This document shows, piece after piece, positions 47,707 through 58,838 of a stretch of 64,000 nt of DNA. How positions within the stretch are numbered: position 1 is the first letter of the stretch; every line of letters begins with the position of its first letter. The position numbers were made by a program, and so were the translations under genes. Source of the DNA: Rhizopus arrhizus (Eukaryota; Mucoromycota; Mucoromycetes; Mucorales; Rhizopodaceae); assembly GCA_024220505.1 (NCBI GenBank), contig JAKZZE010000029.1, positions 248,001 to 312,000 on the forward strand, in the 5' to 3' direction. Under the pieces are notes generated by a model, which was not told the DNA's origin, did no database searches, and saw only the letters and a list, made by a program, of their open reading frames with translations.

Positions 47707-49021
47707 TATTGACTTATATTTTGTATTATAGACATACATACACACATACACATATTCGCATACACACATATACTTATAAACTTATCATACAAATATTGTT
47801 TATCTTTATGAAATAATTTTAAAATAAGCTACTCTTTCAATGTTTTCAATAGTAGACTGATATTAAAAGCATTTAATCTAAAGTATACAAAGGAGACTTG
47901 ATATATGATTTACATGCATTTTATGATATATGCTTACATAGCTGTCTTAACAAACCTGCGATTATTGCCTTAATCATTTAAATCTTTATTTATCTCTTCA
48001 GTTTTATTACATCTCATAATCATATAATCACTTTACATATTTATTAGATATCATCCTTTCATATTTGGATCTATCGAAATATCAACAAGTCGTGATCAAA
48101 GACAAAAGAAAAGAGGTTGTCCATTGCAAACAAAGTATGTTTTATAGTCAAAACATAGATAAAGTTATCTAACACTGACCATATAACATATGTTTGTCTA
48201 TTGCTTCCTTTCCTTTCACCAAATCATCCTCAATATGTCCTCATGATCACTGTCGTATGAACCCTCTTTACTGGTGCTTTGTTTGCTTCATGTTTGAATC
48301 CATATTTTGTTTCCTATGCAATGACATGACCTCTTTCTTATCCTTGCTATAAATACAAAAGATGTCATATTGCATCATATTTGATCGATAGCTACAACAA
48401 TTCGTTTGTAAGCCTATCATATTGAATATATCATTGCTTTTCCTCCCACTCTTTAGCTTTAACCCGTGTACTTTTCAAAATCCATACAGAATATCTTTTT
48501 TCTTTTTTTTCTCTTTCTTTTTTTTTTGTGAAGCATAACAGCAAATATATTTTATACTACTTCTTTGTATCTTGTAGAAAAGAAAAGTCGAATACAGAAA
48601 ACTATAGAAGTGAATCTATGAGAGTCGAGATTGAAAGACGGAAACACTCTTTTGTGGATAAATTATTACACTCAACCAGTATGGAATCATTCTATTAATA
48701 TCATATCCATAAACAAGAGTCGTACCTATTGTCATAGTGACACAGTGTAACGATCTAAAAAAGGATGCTTGAATCGCCGTTTTACTCATGATGCACTCAC
48801 TTTAGAATCCGTTTCTCTTTTACCCTTTTCTGAATTTGGTCATCTCGTACACTTTTTTCATTTATTTTTTTTTTTTTTATAAGGAGCTAGAAGCTCGGGT
48901 TTTTATTAAGTGCCAGACAAGGATGGCACGTGAAAATGTTTTTGGTATGGGGTTTTTTAAATTTTGAATTGTTTTTCTTGTTTTGTATTTATAGAGTCGA
49001 GCATGTACAGGTTAGTGGCAG
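47707..49021. other. Intergenic, no supported gene
   Basis: AT-rich with dinucleotide-like acata and tacac repeats right after the kinase stop (47728-47775). T runs near 48500-48530 and 48866-48879; the latter, read on the minus strand, could be the A tail of the LINE relic to its right. No open frame of interest. Confidence 0.35.
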
Positions 49022-49585
49022 TCAACAAGATGAAAGATACGATAACTGTAAATGTGGAAGAGGCAGAGGAGAAATCCCACTTGATAGTAGCGATTCTTGG
49101 AGAGAAACGGACAAAAGTTGATTAACATAGCGAATGGTGACATCAGTAAGGAAGGGACGATTATCAAAAATAACTGCCCAGTGATTGCGCCATATAGCCA
49201 ACAAGATGATGCCAATGAAAATAGAGGGAGCACGGACTGTATCAGAGCGACATTTAGGGAAATCTAGGAGGAACAGTGCACGACGTAGCGAATATTTCGA
49301 AAACGGCTGTTCAAACTGTGAATCCCAAAGAAGAGACCAAACGGCAAGCTTTTGAGGACAGTCAAAGAGGAAATGGGAAGGTGTTTCTTCCAGATTCTTG
49401 CAAACAGGACATAGTTTAGAAGGCAGGTAGAGATTCGACTTGCAAGGCAGTTTATTATGGATTAACCTGTACCATATGTTGCGACTTTGTGGTCGGAGGG
49501 GGAAGCGCCATAGAAGAAGCCATTTTGAGGGAGGAAGATCTGGGTAGAGGGTCGAAGAAGACAACAGAGGACTACACAGATTCAT
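49022..49585 (-). pseudogene. LINE reverse-transcriptase C-terminal (zf-RVT) relic
   Basis: An open frame of 187 codons encodes W-x2-F-P-L-x8-W-Y-R-L-I-H-N-K-L, then a zinc-binding block CPVCKNLEETPSHFLFDCP followed by KLAVWSLLW. The layout of cysteine-x2-cysteine, histidine and cysteine after a W/R/HNKL motif is the zf-RVT domain that ends many LINE polyproteins. No reverse-transcriptase catalytic core or endonuclease precedes it, so this is a 5'-truncated insertion, as expected when target-primed reverse transcription stops early. It lies on the opposite strand from the LINE ORF1 relic near 9 kb, and nothing shows they are the same family. Confidence 0.65.
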
Positions 49586-49724
49586 TTATTTTTTGCGCAT
49601 GTGTGGAGAAAATTATTACTCATATTCCTTAAAATAATTGTTTAAACTCAATCACTACGTAACAGAGCTCATACCACAGGGATTCCCACACTCAAGTTCT
49701 TTCACTCCTTTTTCCACTGATTTG

Positions 49725-51438
49725 ATGAGCAAACGACAAAAACGACAGAGGATCGTCGCGAGTGATGCCCAATGGTGTATAGATAACAAAGATAATCTCA
49801 CATGCAAGGCATTTGCTGAGCATCATACACCTTACTGGACAAACAGTATACCGTAAATCGATACCAGAGCATCATTTCTCGTTACCTTCCGCAATACAAA
49901 ATTAAGTTAATGGAAAACTTCAACAATTGGAAACGAACAAGTGATTATACGCTATATTGGTTGGAAAGAAGCAACTTAGAGCCCGGTTAGACACACAAGA
50001 GTCCTTCTCGGACTACGCAGAAAATGTATTAAGGGGAACAAGCAGCAACCCTGACCACCAACTTCCAGTCAGTAACCCTGACCACCAACTTCCAGTCAGT
50101 AACCCTGACCACCAACTTCCAGTCAGTAACCCTGACCACCAACTTCCAGTCAACAACTCTGCCACATGCAATTGATACACGATCTGTTACCCTGACAGTG
50201 TAGAATTCACGCCTTCCAATGTTATCTATAGACATGATGATGTAGAAGACAGTCGCTCTTCGCCTTCACCTACAACCACTCTTCGACCATCGACCGAGGA
50301 GAGGGAAGACGATAGCCCTGCTTCACCTTCACCAGCAGCCTCTGCTTCCTCATCAAGAGATATCAACGCCAGACCAATCGTACCCTGGATGTTCAATGAC
50401 TCGAATGTGGCCGAATTGTTTCAAACATTCCAACACAAAGTAGCGGCACTGTCAAGAGCAAATTTACTCCAAATTGAAACATCCATTCACGAGATCCTCG
50501 CTTTGTCACACATCTTCCTGTTATGCCCTAGCCAGCACCGTGAACAAATGATCGATGTTTTCTCCAGGGAAACATTATATGACATTCATCAGAGCTTTGT
50601 ACAAGAATCGATAGACAAAAGTATAGACATTACGGATGGAATCTGCGCGAATGTTGCCCGTATTATCGATTCAGTTGAGCAAAAGGTTCGATCTAAAGAT
50701 GAGGCAACTGCTCTATTATCACGACTCTGTATCAGCTTAGATGAACACGCTTCCTCAGTGATTCGTGGGATCGTCAAAGCCATGACTGAGCTGCCTCTGC
50801 AAGCTATCAAGGACAAAACATCGATTGGCAAGTACGAACTTACCACCACCTATTTCCACCCCATATTGTCCAGCATATTATCCAACCCTGACAAACAAGT
50901 CCTTTTACGGTGGACAAATATTGAAACCGATAGTAGCGCAAAAAAAAGACCCGACGCAACGATTACCAAGCTGAATCAGTTGGTGTTTGGGCACAGTCTA
51001 GGATTTGGAGAAGCAAAGATTGCTCAATGCACACCTGACAAGTATAACCTCTGCCATGACCTGCTTCGCTTGGCATTGTTTTGCAAAGAAACTATCGACA
51101 AAAATCAGTTGAACGCTTCGTTGACCTTTCAAATAAATGGATTTTCAGTGGTCTTTTTCTTAATGAGGTTGGATCATGATGGAATATACTGTTTGTATGA
51201 AATTTGCAAGCTATCATTCCCTCGTTCTCTGGAAGAATTGTCTGGCTTTGTTTCTTTGAAAAACTTGAACACGCTGATGCGGATCTCCGAAATGTTTTGG
51301 CGCATGTGCAAGCCTGTTTCCGCTCAGGATGTCGATACTCTGAGCGACAAATGTCGACCAACCCATCCCTCCCTTTATACTCTCATCGATGGCACTAAGG
51401 ATCGACACCGAGCATGCGCTATGCGTTTTGGCGACTAG
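49725..51438 (+). pseudogene. Decayed PD-(D/E)XK-like repeat-family gene
   Basis: Reads as one coding unit in three successive frames. It starts at an ATG (49725, MSKRQKRQRIVASDAQW), changes frame near 49835 and again near 49960, then passes an in-frame TGA at 50173-50175 and continues without interruption to 51438. The middle contains four 27-bp repeats coding NPDHQLPVS and a Ser/Pro-rich acidic linker. The C-terminal 350 residues form a helical domain with RPDATI followed about 20 residues later by GFGEAK, the D...E-x-K pattern of PD-(D/E)XK nucleases. I recall similar proteins in many copies in Mucorales genomes, but not their function. Two frameshifts and a stop make this copy dead unless they are sequence errors. 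Nuclease activity is inference from the motif only. Confidence 0.55.
50047..50154 (+). repeat. 27-bp tandem repeat, four copies
   Basis: Four consecutive 27-base units beginning aaccctgaccaccaacttcc; the first three are identical and the last differs only at its final bases. They keep the reading frame and encode N-P-D-H-Q-L-P-V-S. The near-identity implies recent expansion. Confidence 0.95.
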
Positions 51439-51609
51439 TTTTTTTTTTTTTTTTTTTTTTTTTTTCATCCAAAATTTTCAAATAAAACATGTCAATTTTC
51501 TCATTTTTTTATTCAATAGTCGACTTCAGTGTGATACTTGTATCAAAGATAAAACAACCAAGTTACAGAGGAGTAATCAATAAATATAATTTTTTGAGTC
51601 ACTGTGTTA

Positions 51610-52170
51610 TTAAATTGGTCTTTTATTTAAACAGTCATCAAACTTAGAGATAGAATATCTACCAAACCCTTTGAGGTCACTTATCAGGATTTGATTGCAT
51701 GCGTCACGGATTCTGCTGGTCAAGGTTTTTTTATCCAACAGTTGCTCCCTTTTCAACTTGCTCTTGCACACTGACCAAAATTGCTCGATGGGATTTAGCT
51801 CTGGTGAATATGGAGGGAGATAGACGCAACGGTATCCACGGTGTTCAATGTATTTCTGAATATCAGTGTTCTTATGAATAGGTGCATTATCCATAACAAG
51901 GTAATGGTCCCTGAATTCCTCGTGCTGATCCATCACATCCAAAGTGCTAGCAATGAAGTTAAAGTAGTGTCCCGTAACAGTGCCACCTTTGCTGTTCTCA
52001 GCAATTTGATAACCACCTGCCATTTTCCTTTTTTTGAAGTGAGTGCTGTTTTAGGTCGTCTAACTGATATATTTACAATACCATAAGGAGAAATTGCACC
52101 TAAAATGGTTGTCGTTCTCGCTCTTGTTTTCGGTACTTTCACTGTTGCTTTGGTTTCTTTTGTTGACCAC
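51610..52170 (-). pseudogene. Tc1/mariner transposase, 3' half (split by the LTR element)
   Basis: Encodes the catalytic C-terminal half of a Tc1-like DDE transposase. After a KTRARTTTILGAISPYG segment the frame slips once in an A/G-rich run near 52025-52040, then continues as ENSKGGTVTGHYF, the second catalytic Asp in VMDNAPIH and the third acidic residue in YSPELNPIEQFW. Thirty-four residues separate these two, giving DD34E spacing, the Tc1 pattern. The sequence stops abruptly at 52170, where the chromovirus LTR begins. The other half resumes at 58231. Confidence 0.85.
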
Positions 52171-52317
52171 GATAGTAATAAACTGTCTGGATATTAAGTG
52201 AAACTTAGCTGTTCAGGGTAGTGATGATTATCAGAATCTATTCTTATTCAAACTCATTTGTAAAGATTTAGTCCAGAATGATAAGACTGTAACTTATTGA
52301 CATGTCAAAACATGACA
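52171..52317 (-). repeat. 3' LTR of the chromovirus
   Basis: Matches 58084-58230 with three substitutions. The outer edge abuts the split transposase; the inner edge abuts the polypurine tract. At about 146 bp it is short for a Ty3/gypsy LTR. Confidence 0.9.
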
Positions 52318-52994
52318 TTGCCCCTTTCTAGGTTGTAATTATCTTTTCTGGAATTAATGTGGCGAGTGAAAATATGTTTGTTTAAGTGAATGTCAAAAAT
52401 GAGGTTTGAGATGTCAAGATGAGCTCTATTTGTTGTAATAAACAGGTGCTTGGTAGGGTTAAGTCATATAACGTATAGTGGCTCTTTATATAAACATATA
52501 AAGTATAGTGTTCAAGAATGGAACAAAGCGTTTAGGCGATAATAAATCCTAAACAGGAATTTATTGCTAAAGTGATGTTTGTCTGTAAATGTGACTGCGT
52601 ACATGTGACGTTCAGGATTTAGACGTCACGGCTAATTACTATATTGGGAATCACTTCCATTCTGCTAAGCAACTGGAGCAAGAACTTATTATGGAAATTA
52701 TATACTATCATACTCCTTCAATATATATATACCTTTTAGAGAATACTATTCGAATTATAATTAGTATAAATAAGAATAACTTTTATGAATAAAATAAACA
52801 ATATCTCTTAGTCCTTAAAAAGTCATCTTTATTATTATCCCCGCAAACGTCACAGTACAAATGTGCATATTGAAAAATATTAAGGCATGAGAAAAAATTC
52901 ATTTTTATTATCTTTGTAAATATTTTATAATTGCATAATTTGCTGGTAACGTATATGTATAGTTAATGAAAGTTGGTGGAAGAAGGTCAATGTA

Positions 52995-55900
52995 TTAACG
53001 TCTGTTTCTTTTAGAGTTAGTTACATTGCGATGCACGATTTTTCTTTTCTTGGTCGTATCTTTTTTAGGAACAAGTTGAACCTCGCGCGCTGGTTCTTGT
53101 TCACTTAGACGTGACCAATATTTTTGGATCGGTCTGTAATCATGTAAATGACTAGCCGATTCCCAAGTGTCATCTTCTTCTCCATAACCTTTCCATCGAA
53201 CTTTATATAAGTAATTACCCGGTGATCCCTTATGGTGTAGAACTGCCTCAACATCATATGATTCAGATTGATCAGTATTGGATAAGGATACTTCCTGGGA
53301 AATAACCTTTATTTGCGATGGAGGTACATCTCTTGGTAAGAGTGCTCCAGTTGCATCAACCAACACATATGAACCACCTTGAGTTTTTCTTTTGACAGTA
53401 TAATTACCAACGTAGAGGGGATCACTTTTTGCAACACAGTTTACATTCTTGAGCGTGACTTAACTACCAGTGGGGATATCGGTTAGAATTCTGTGAGTTT
53501 GGTTGAACTTGTCTCGAGAAGCAGCTTGTGAAGTTTTTATTTTTTCACGAATAGCTGGTAAGACAGTGTCATTAAACTCGTTAATTCTAGTTTCTAACTG
53601 TTTCATCGTTTCAGGCGATTTAGTTTTGTCCAGCACGTTATTATAATCCTTGTTTTCATTGGGACGTCTTGCAAACATCAATGAGAAAGGTCTAGTGCCG
53701 TGTAAAGCTGTATGCGTATTGTTGAGGGCTTCTTGGGTACTGTCAACATACAAGTCCCAATCCTCAGTTCTGCCTTGTAATCTTTTGTGCAAAATATTTT
53801 TTGCTTTGCCAACCCATCGTTCAACTATACCGTTAGCTTGGGGATGATAAGCTGATATGAGACGATGATCAATACCGGATGATTCAACATACAGTCTGAC
53901 GAGTTCATTGACATACTCAGTACCATTATCACTTTGGATAATTTTTGGTCGATCAAAGAGCGATAAGATACTCCTTAATGCAAGTGCAATAGTGAGAGAA
54001 GATTTATCGGGCAAGGCTTTGAGTACACAATATCGTGTGAAGACGTCTATTACCAGAATGATGTATTGATTACCTTGTACTGAAGTAGGGAAAGGTCCGG
54101 CTGTGTCGATACAGATGTGATCCCAAGGTGCATCAGCATAGATTGAGGTCAAGGGATTGTATCCGTGCTTTGCAATATTGAATTTTTGGCAATCAGGACA
54201 ACTACGTATTATTTCAAGTGCATCTTCCTTAAACTTTGTCTAGTGAATACCATCACTATGTAAAGCTGTTACGATTGCTTGAGCTCCACGGTGTCCCTCT
54301 AAATGTGTATCCATGGGTAGCTTTTGTCTGTCTTCTGGTGCTGGGGTCATCAAGTCAGCAGTCATCATCATCCTAGATGTAAGAATTGATCCATTAGAAT
54401 TGATAATTTGGGAAGTGACGATTGTTTTGATGGTTTTATTATTCCCCTCCAGCGTTTTTTAAGGTTCGAAAAGACGCGACAAAGCATCTGGTAGAATATT
54501 TTGAATACCAAGTCGATGGATGATTTTGAAGTCATAATCCAGTATAGTGTCCAGCCAATTGATCATCATAGCGTTAGCTACAGGCTGGGTGTGGAGATAA
54601 GTCAAGGCCTTGTGATTAGTGTATAAGGTGAATGGATTACCCCATAAAAATGGATGAAACTTCTTTAGTGCAAATATCACTGCTAGTAGCTCACGTTTAG
54701 TAGTAGAATAATTCTTTTCAGATGTAGAAAGTGAGCGTGCCATGAAACCGATATATCGTGTCTCATTTTTGATAACTTGGTAAAGAACAGCACCAATTGA
54801 ATAGTTACTAGCATCAGTAGCAACATAAAAAGGTTGTTCTAGATCTGGATGATGAAGAAGTGGCGCAGAAGACAATAATGCCTTGATCTTTTCAAAAGCT
54901 CTTTCTTGTTCAGATATCCAAAGTTTATCAAGTTTATCTTCAAAACGTAATTTGTCCAAAGGTGCAGTGACTTCAGAAATATTTGGCAAGTATTTTCTAA
55001 AATAATTTACCAGTCCTAAAAAGCGTTGAATCTCTTTTCCAGATGCAGGTCTAGGCCAAGTCAAAGCGTTTGTAACTTTACGAGGATCGAGTCGAGACCC
55101 TTTGGCATCAACACAGAAACCAAGCAAGTAAACAGTAGACTGCGCAAAATGACACTTGTCTGGGTTAAGGATCAAATTCACTTTAGTTAATCTCTGAATT
55201 ATGTTTTGCACATGTGTGATGTGTTCCTCATAAGACTTGGAAAATATGATGATATCATCAACAAAAGCCTGTGCATAAGGTAAATCACGTAACACTATAT
55301 TAATCACTCGTTGATAACGGGAAGCAATATGTTTCAAACCAAATGGACAACCTCTAAATTGGTATTGTTGACCTTCAAAAGTGAATGTGGTCTTAATACG
55401 ATCAGGCTCATAGATTTGGAATCGATGAAATGCTTGTCGAAGATCAAGAGTGGTAAAGATAGTTGATCCTTGTAATCGATCGAAAATCTCTTCAATCTTT
55501 GGAATAGGATGTCTATCATTTGACACAAGAATAGAATTTAACAAGCGAGGATCAAGACAGGGTCGATGTCCTGTAAGATTACCAAGCAAGTCTTTCTTAG
55601 GTGCCAATGTTAAAGGAGAATTCCAATCTGAATTAGGTGATGCATATTCAGTAACTTCATCCTTTAACCAAGTGTCAATACATTCACGCATGATTGGTAA
55701 TAATTTAAAAGGAGTACGATATGGTGCACGGTAAGCAGTTTTTCCTTTAACAGTTTCTAAACGTATAACTGACTCTGGTACAGTACAAAAGGAATTCTTT
55801 GGTATTAAGGCATTTTGATCAACAAATGGTTTAACAGCATTATGGAAATGAGCTTGTTGCTCAGGTGTACCGAAAGGAGCTTTGTTAGGTTCAGGTGTAT

Positions 55901-57760
55901 CATCCGTAATCTCTTTGTCAATAACTGGTGCAAGATTAGATTGTTTAATAGCTAAGTTGGTAACAAGAATGTTTAACTTGTGCATCAGATCTAATCCTAT
56001 TACAACTTCAGTATCCAAGAAAAGAGGAAGGACTTCAAAAGAATGGGATGCATGAATAAGATTTTTATCATTATCACCGTAAATAACACTTAATGGAAAC
56101 TTGGTTGTACCGAAACGTTTACTAACATTATCACTTGTAGCAAGTATAACGGAACCAGATACATTTCTATCAACTGCAATATTATATTTATTAACAAAAA
56201 TTGTGTCTATTGAGCTAAAAGAGGAACCAGTATCAACCAGGGCCATAGTGTTCACGTTTTCTATAGTGATAGGTACAATTAAAGAATGGTTAGTACTTTT
56301 AAATACTTCATTCTGTTTTGTTAATTTCTTACAATCATAATCCACTGGATAACCCTCGTCATCTACGTCCATCAAGTTGCTATCACCACTAGACACCTTG
56401 GAAGATGCCTGTTGTGGTCTAGCTTGAGGAGTGATGGTGAGGTTAGGCTTGCTACTATTGGATCTTAAGGTGTCCAGACGGGCAGAACGTATAGCCTTAC
56501 TGGGGCCATGATAGGGTTTGTCACGAGGACAGCTAGCAGCATGTTCTTTGGACCAGGGAACATTACCAGAGCAACGATAACAATTTTTGGCAACCGAAAC
56601 AAAAGACAAGGAAGGACTAGATGTGCCAAGAGAAGGGTTTACCAAAGAAGGATTTTTGTTCAGTAGATCCTTGTATTTGTTGCATTTTTCAGTTGTATGG
56701 TTTGCAAGACTATGGATTGCGCAACGGAATTTATTCTTCAGATTTCCAACAGGAGAATGATTCTTGACAGTACCAAGTAAGTTACTTGATGAGCTGAAGT
56801 TCTTTGGGTTGTACTTTGAAGCCTCTGTTCCACTTGTTAGGAGAGACGAAGATAAGGCTAGGAAGGGGCAGATTCTTGACGACTTGGATTGCCCACCTCA
56901 GAACACAAGTCGGATGACAAGACCATTCTAGCTTTTGCCGCAACTTTTGTCACGGAGTCTTGTTGATCTCTTCCAAGATTTAACAAGGAGCGAGAGACCT
57001 CCTGACGTAAAAAGTTTGGCAAAGCACGCTTGTAGATGGATGCTGTCTTGATGTCATCATCCCACTTGGCAGCTCTGCGGATTCTTTGAAACCTATCTGT
57101 GAATGCTTCGATAGATTCCATTGATTCCATCTTAAGTGATAAGAGCTGGTCCATGTGCTCCAGTCCCTGGGCTACGTCTTGTGCCGCATAAGTCTTGATT
57201 ATAATTTTACGGACCTCAGACCAAGTCAAGCTACGCCCTTTTAATACTTCGTTGAACCATGATCGTTGATCCCTGTTCATTTTGATGGGAATTAGGCGAG
57301 ACCAACTAGCATCAACAGACAAGCCATTAGATTCAATTATTAATGAAAAAGTATCAAGCAAGTCTTCCACTGAATCATGGATGTGAGCATCCTATCTCCA
57401 GACGTTACCACGCCACTGCCACACTGGGAGATCCGAAGGGATAAGATGATCCAGGCAAGGATGAGAATTTCTACTTGACATACCAGAACTAAAGGTCGCA
57501 TCATTGGTAGATGGAAGAGGAGGGACACAAAACGCTTGAGCTTCATCAAGGAATTTGATACAGTTTTGGATGTTTACTGCTCGCTCCTGCAATTTCAGAA
57601 AATCTTCTTGGTTAGCACTAGCCACAACAGCACGAGCTATTTGCTGTCTAAGGTTCTCTAGTGTCACCCTAAGACCCATTATAGCGTCAACGGAAGGGTC
57701 TTCGGCTTGAGTACCTTGGTGGAGAGTAGAAGGGTCCTCTTGCTCACTAGCCATTTCCAC
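52995..57760 (-). pseudogene. Gag-pol of the chromovirus, several stops and one frameshift
   Basis: Gag starts near 57760 and has a coiled, Gln/Leu-rich body, with a TAG at 57392-57394 but no frame change. It ends at a TAG near 56858, where the frame shifts to the one used by pol. Pol then has a CCHC-like knuckle (CYRCSGNVPWSKEHAASCP), an aspartic protease with ALVDTGSSFSS, a reverse transcriptase with FVDDIIIFS in place of YVDD, an RNase H with YVATDASNYSIGAVLY, an HHCC zinc-binding region, the DDE integrase core and a chromodomain (YKVRWKGYGEEDDTWE) before the stop at 52995. Three further stops lie in the same frame: TAA 54459, TAG 54240-54242 and TAA 53460. The chromodomain puts it in the chromovirus branch, whose integration is often directed to heterochromatin. 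Confidence 0.88.
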
Positions 57761-58083
57761 ATCTTCACTAGCCTTAGAATCTTCTACTTCGTCATCAAGT
57801 TATTGTCATTGTGGTAAGACAATTCAGAGGTTTAATCTTCTTTAACCATGTTTGCTTGTAATGAGAAGTTCAGAATTCGTTAAAGAAATGAAATGTTTCA
57901 AGTATAAAAAATAAGACAAAGAAGAATTAACGAGACCGAACAATAGTTCTAAAGTCGAATACTTTTATTAAAGAAAGATTTCAAGGCTATTTATATTAGT
58001 TGAGCAAGACCTGAGGTTAGATGACAAAAGATAGTTACGACCAATATGATTTGACATGTATAAGAAAAATTTTATAAACTGAT

Positions 58084-58230
58084 GATAGTAATAAACTGTC
58101 TGGATATTAAGTGAAACTTGGCTTTTCAGGGTAGTGATGATTATCAGAATCTATTCTTATTCAAACTCATTTGTAAAGATTTAGTCCAGAATGATAAGAC
58201 TGTATCTTATTGACATGTCAAAACATGACA
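58084..58230 (-). repeat. 5' LTR of the chromovirus
   Basis: Counterpart of 52171-52317. Contains a TGACATGTCA palindrome near its outer end. The internal side, where the primer-binding site should start, reads ATCAGTTTATAAAA on the element strand, which is not an obvious tRNA match. Self-priming, as in Tf1, cannot be excluded. Confidence 0.9.
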
Positions 58231-58838
58231 CCACACAAACGAGCATTTTATGTTAATATGGAATGCAGCTTCGTCAATGAACACACAATTGCTAGCATTG
58301 TCCATATCGGTTTCCATCCATCTCTTCATCCATGGAATCTCTCTTCAATTTTCTCAGAACAATTTCTTTCAACCGAGTGAAAGTGAGCTCTTTTGAGGCT
58401 AATCCTGTATTTTTGGTCATAAAATTGTAGAGTAGTCTTTCCGATCTCCAGCCTAGCAAACTGTTCGATTAGGCTTGCCATCATCTGATCCAGCACGAGC
58501 GAAGGATTTTCGTCTATCTTGTCTACCAGGAACTACTTATGCTCTTCCCCTAGTATCATCGGCTTTCCTCTAGGTCTACTGTTTCCTGTCTTCCTTTGTA
58601 TTTCATCTTGTGGGTCTTCCTGATCTTTTTGTACCCAATGCTGCGCTGTACGTGGTTTGATTTGAAGTTGCAATGCTGCAGCTCGGACCGTCATCCATTT
58701 CTCATACACCAAATAAAAAAGCTGTTCTTTTTCCGTATCTTTGTAGTGCTTGTTCGATACACGACTGGGCTTCTTTTTCGGAACATCATCTTTGACGGAT
58801 TCGTTGTCTTCCTCTTTTCTTATTTTTGTGGTCTTCAA
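58231..58838 (-). pseudogene. Tc1/mariner transposase, 5' half
   Basis: Starts with an ATG at 58838. The N-terminal region is charged, followed by a helix-turn-helix-like segment (VRAAALQLQIKPRTAQHWV) as expected for a Tc1 DNA-binding domain. A TAG follows the codons for GEEHK near 58533; the frame then continues with DKIDENPSLVLDQM and YDQKYRISLKR, and slips again near 58330 before the first catalytic Asp in CVFIDEAAFH. It joins 52170 across the chromovirus. With one stop and at least one frameshift, it was probably dead already or has decayed since. I could not identify the terminal inverted repeats of this element with confidence. Confidence 0.8.

Larger units (their letters stand above)
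52171..58230 (-). mobile_element. Ty3/gypsy chromovirus inserted in a Tc1/mariner transposase gene
   Basis: A 6.06-kb LTR retrotransposon in minus orientation. The LTRs (52171-52317 and 58084-58230) are about 146 bp and differ at three positions. The 3' LTR begins TGTCATG after a purine-rich AGAAAGGGGCAA tract, the polypurine tract. The target duplication is CCAC or ACCAC (52166-52170 and 58230-58234), and removing the element restores the transposase reading frame across the joint. The coding order is gag, zinc knuckle, protease, reverse transcriptase, RNase H, integrase and chromodomain. It is interrupted by stops and one frame change, so this copy is not autonomous. TG is present at the LTR start, but the other end (ACTATC on the element strand) does not end in the usual CA. 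Confidence 0.9.

Noticed and set aside
51464..51600. Terminal inverted repeats of the Tc1/mariner element (compared with 58840-58960)
   Set aside because: Only scattered short matches; I could not align the two ends with confidence.
55450..55734. Plus-strand open frame inside pol
   Set aside because: Antisense shadow of the reverse transcriptase domain.
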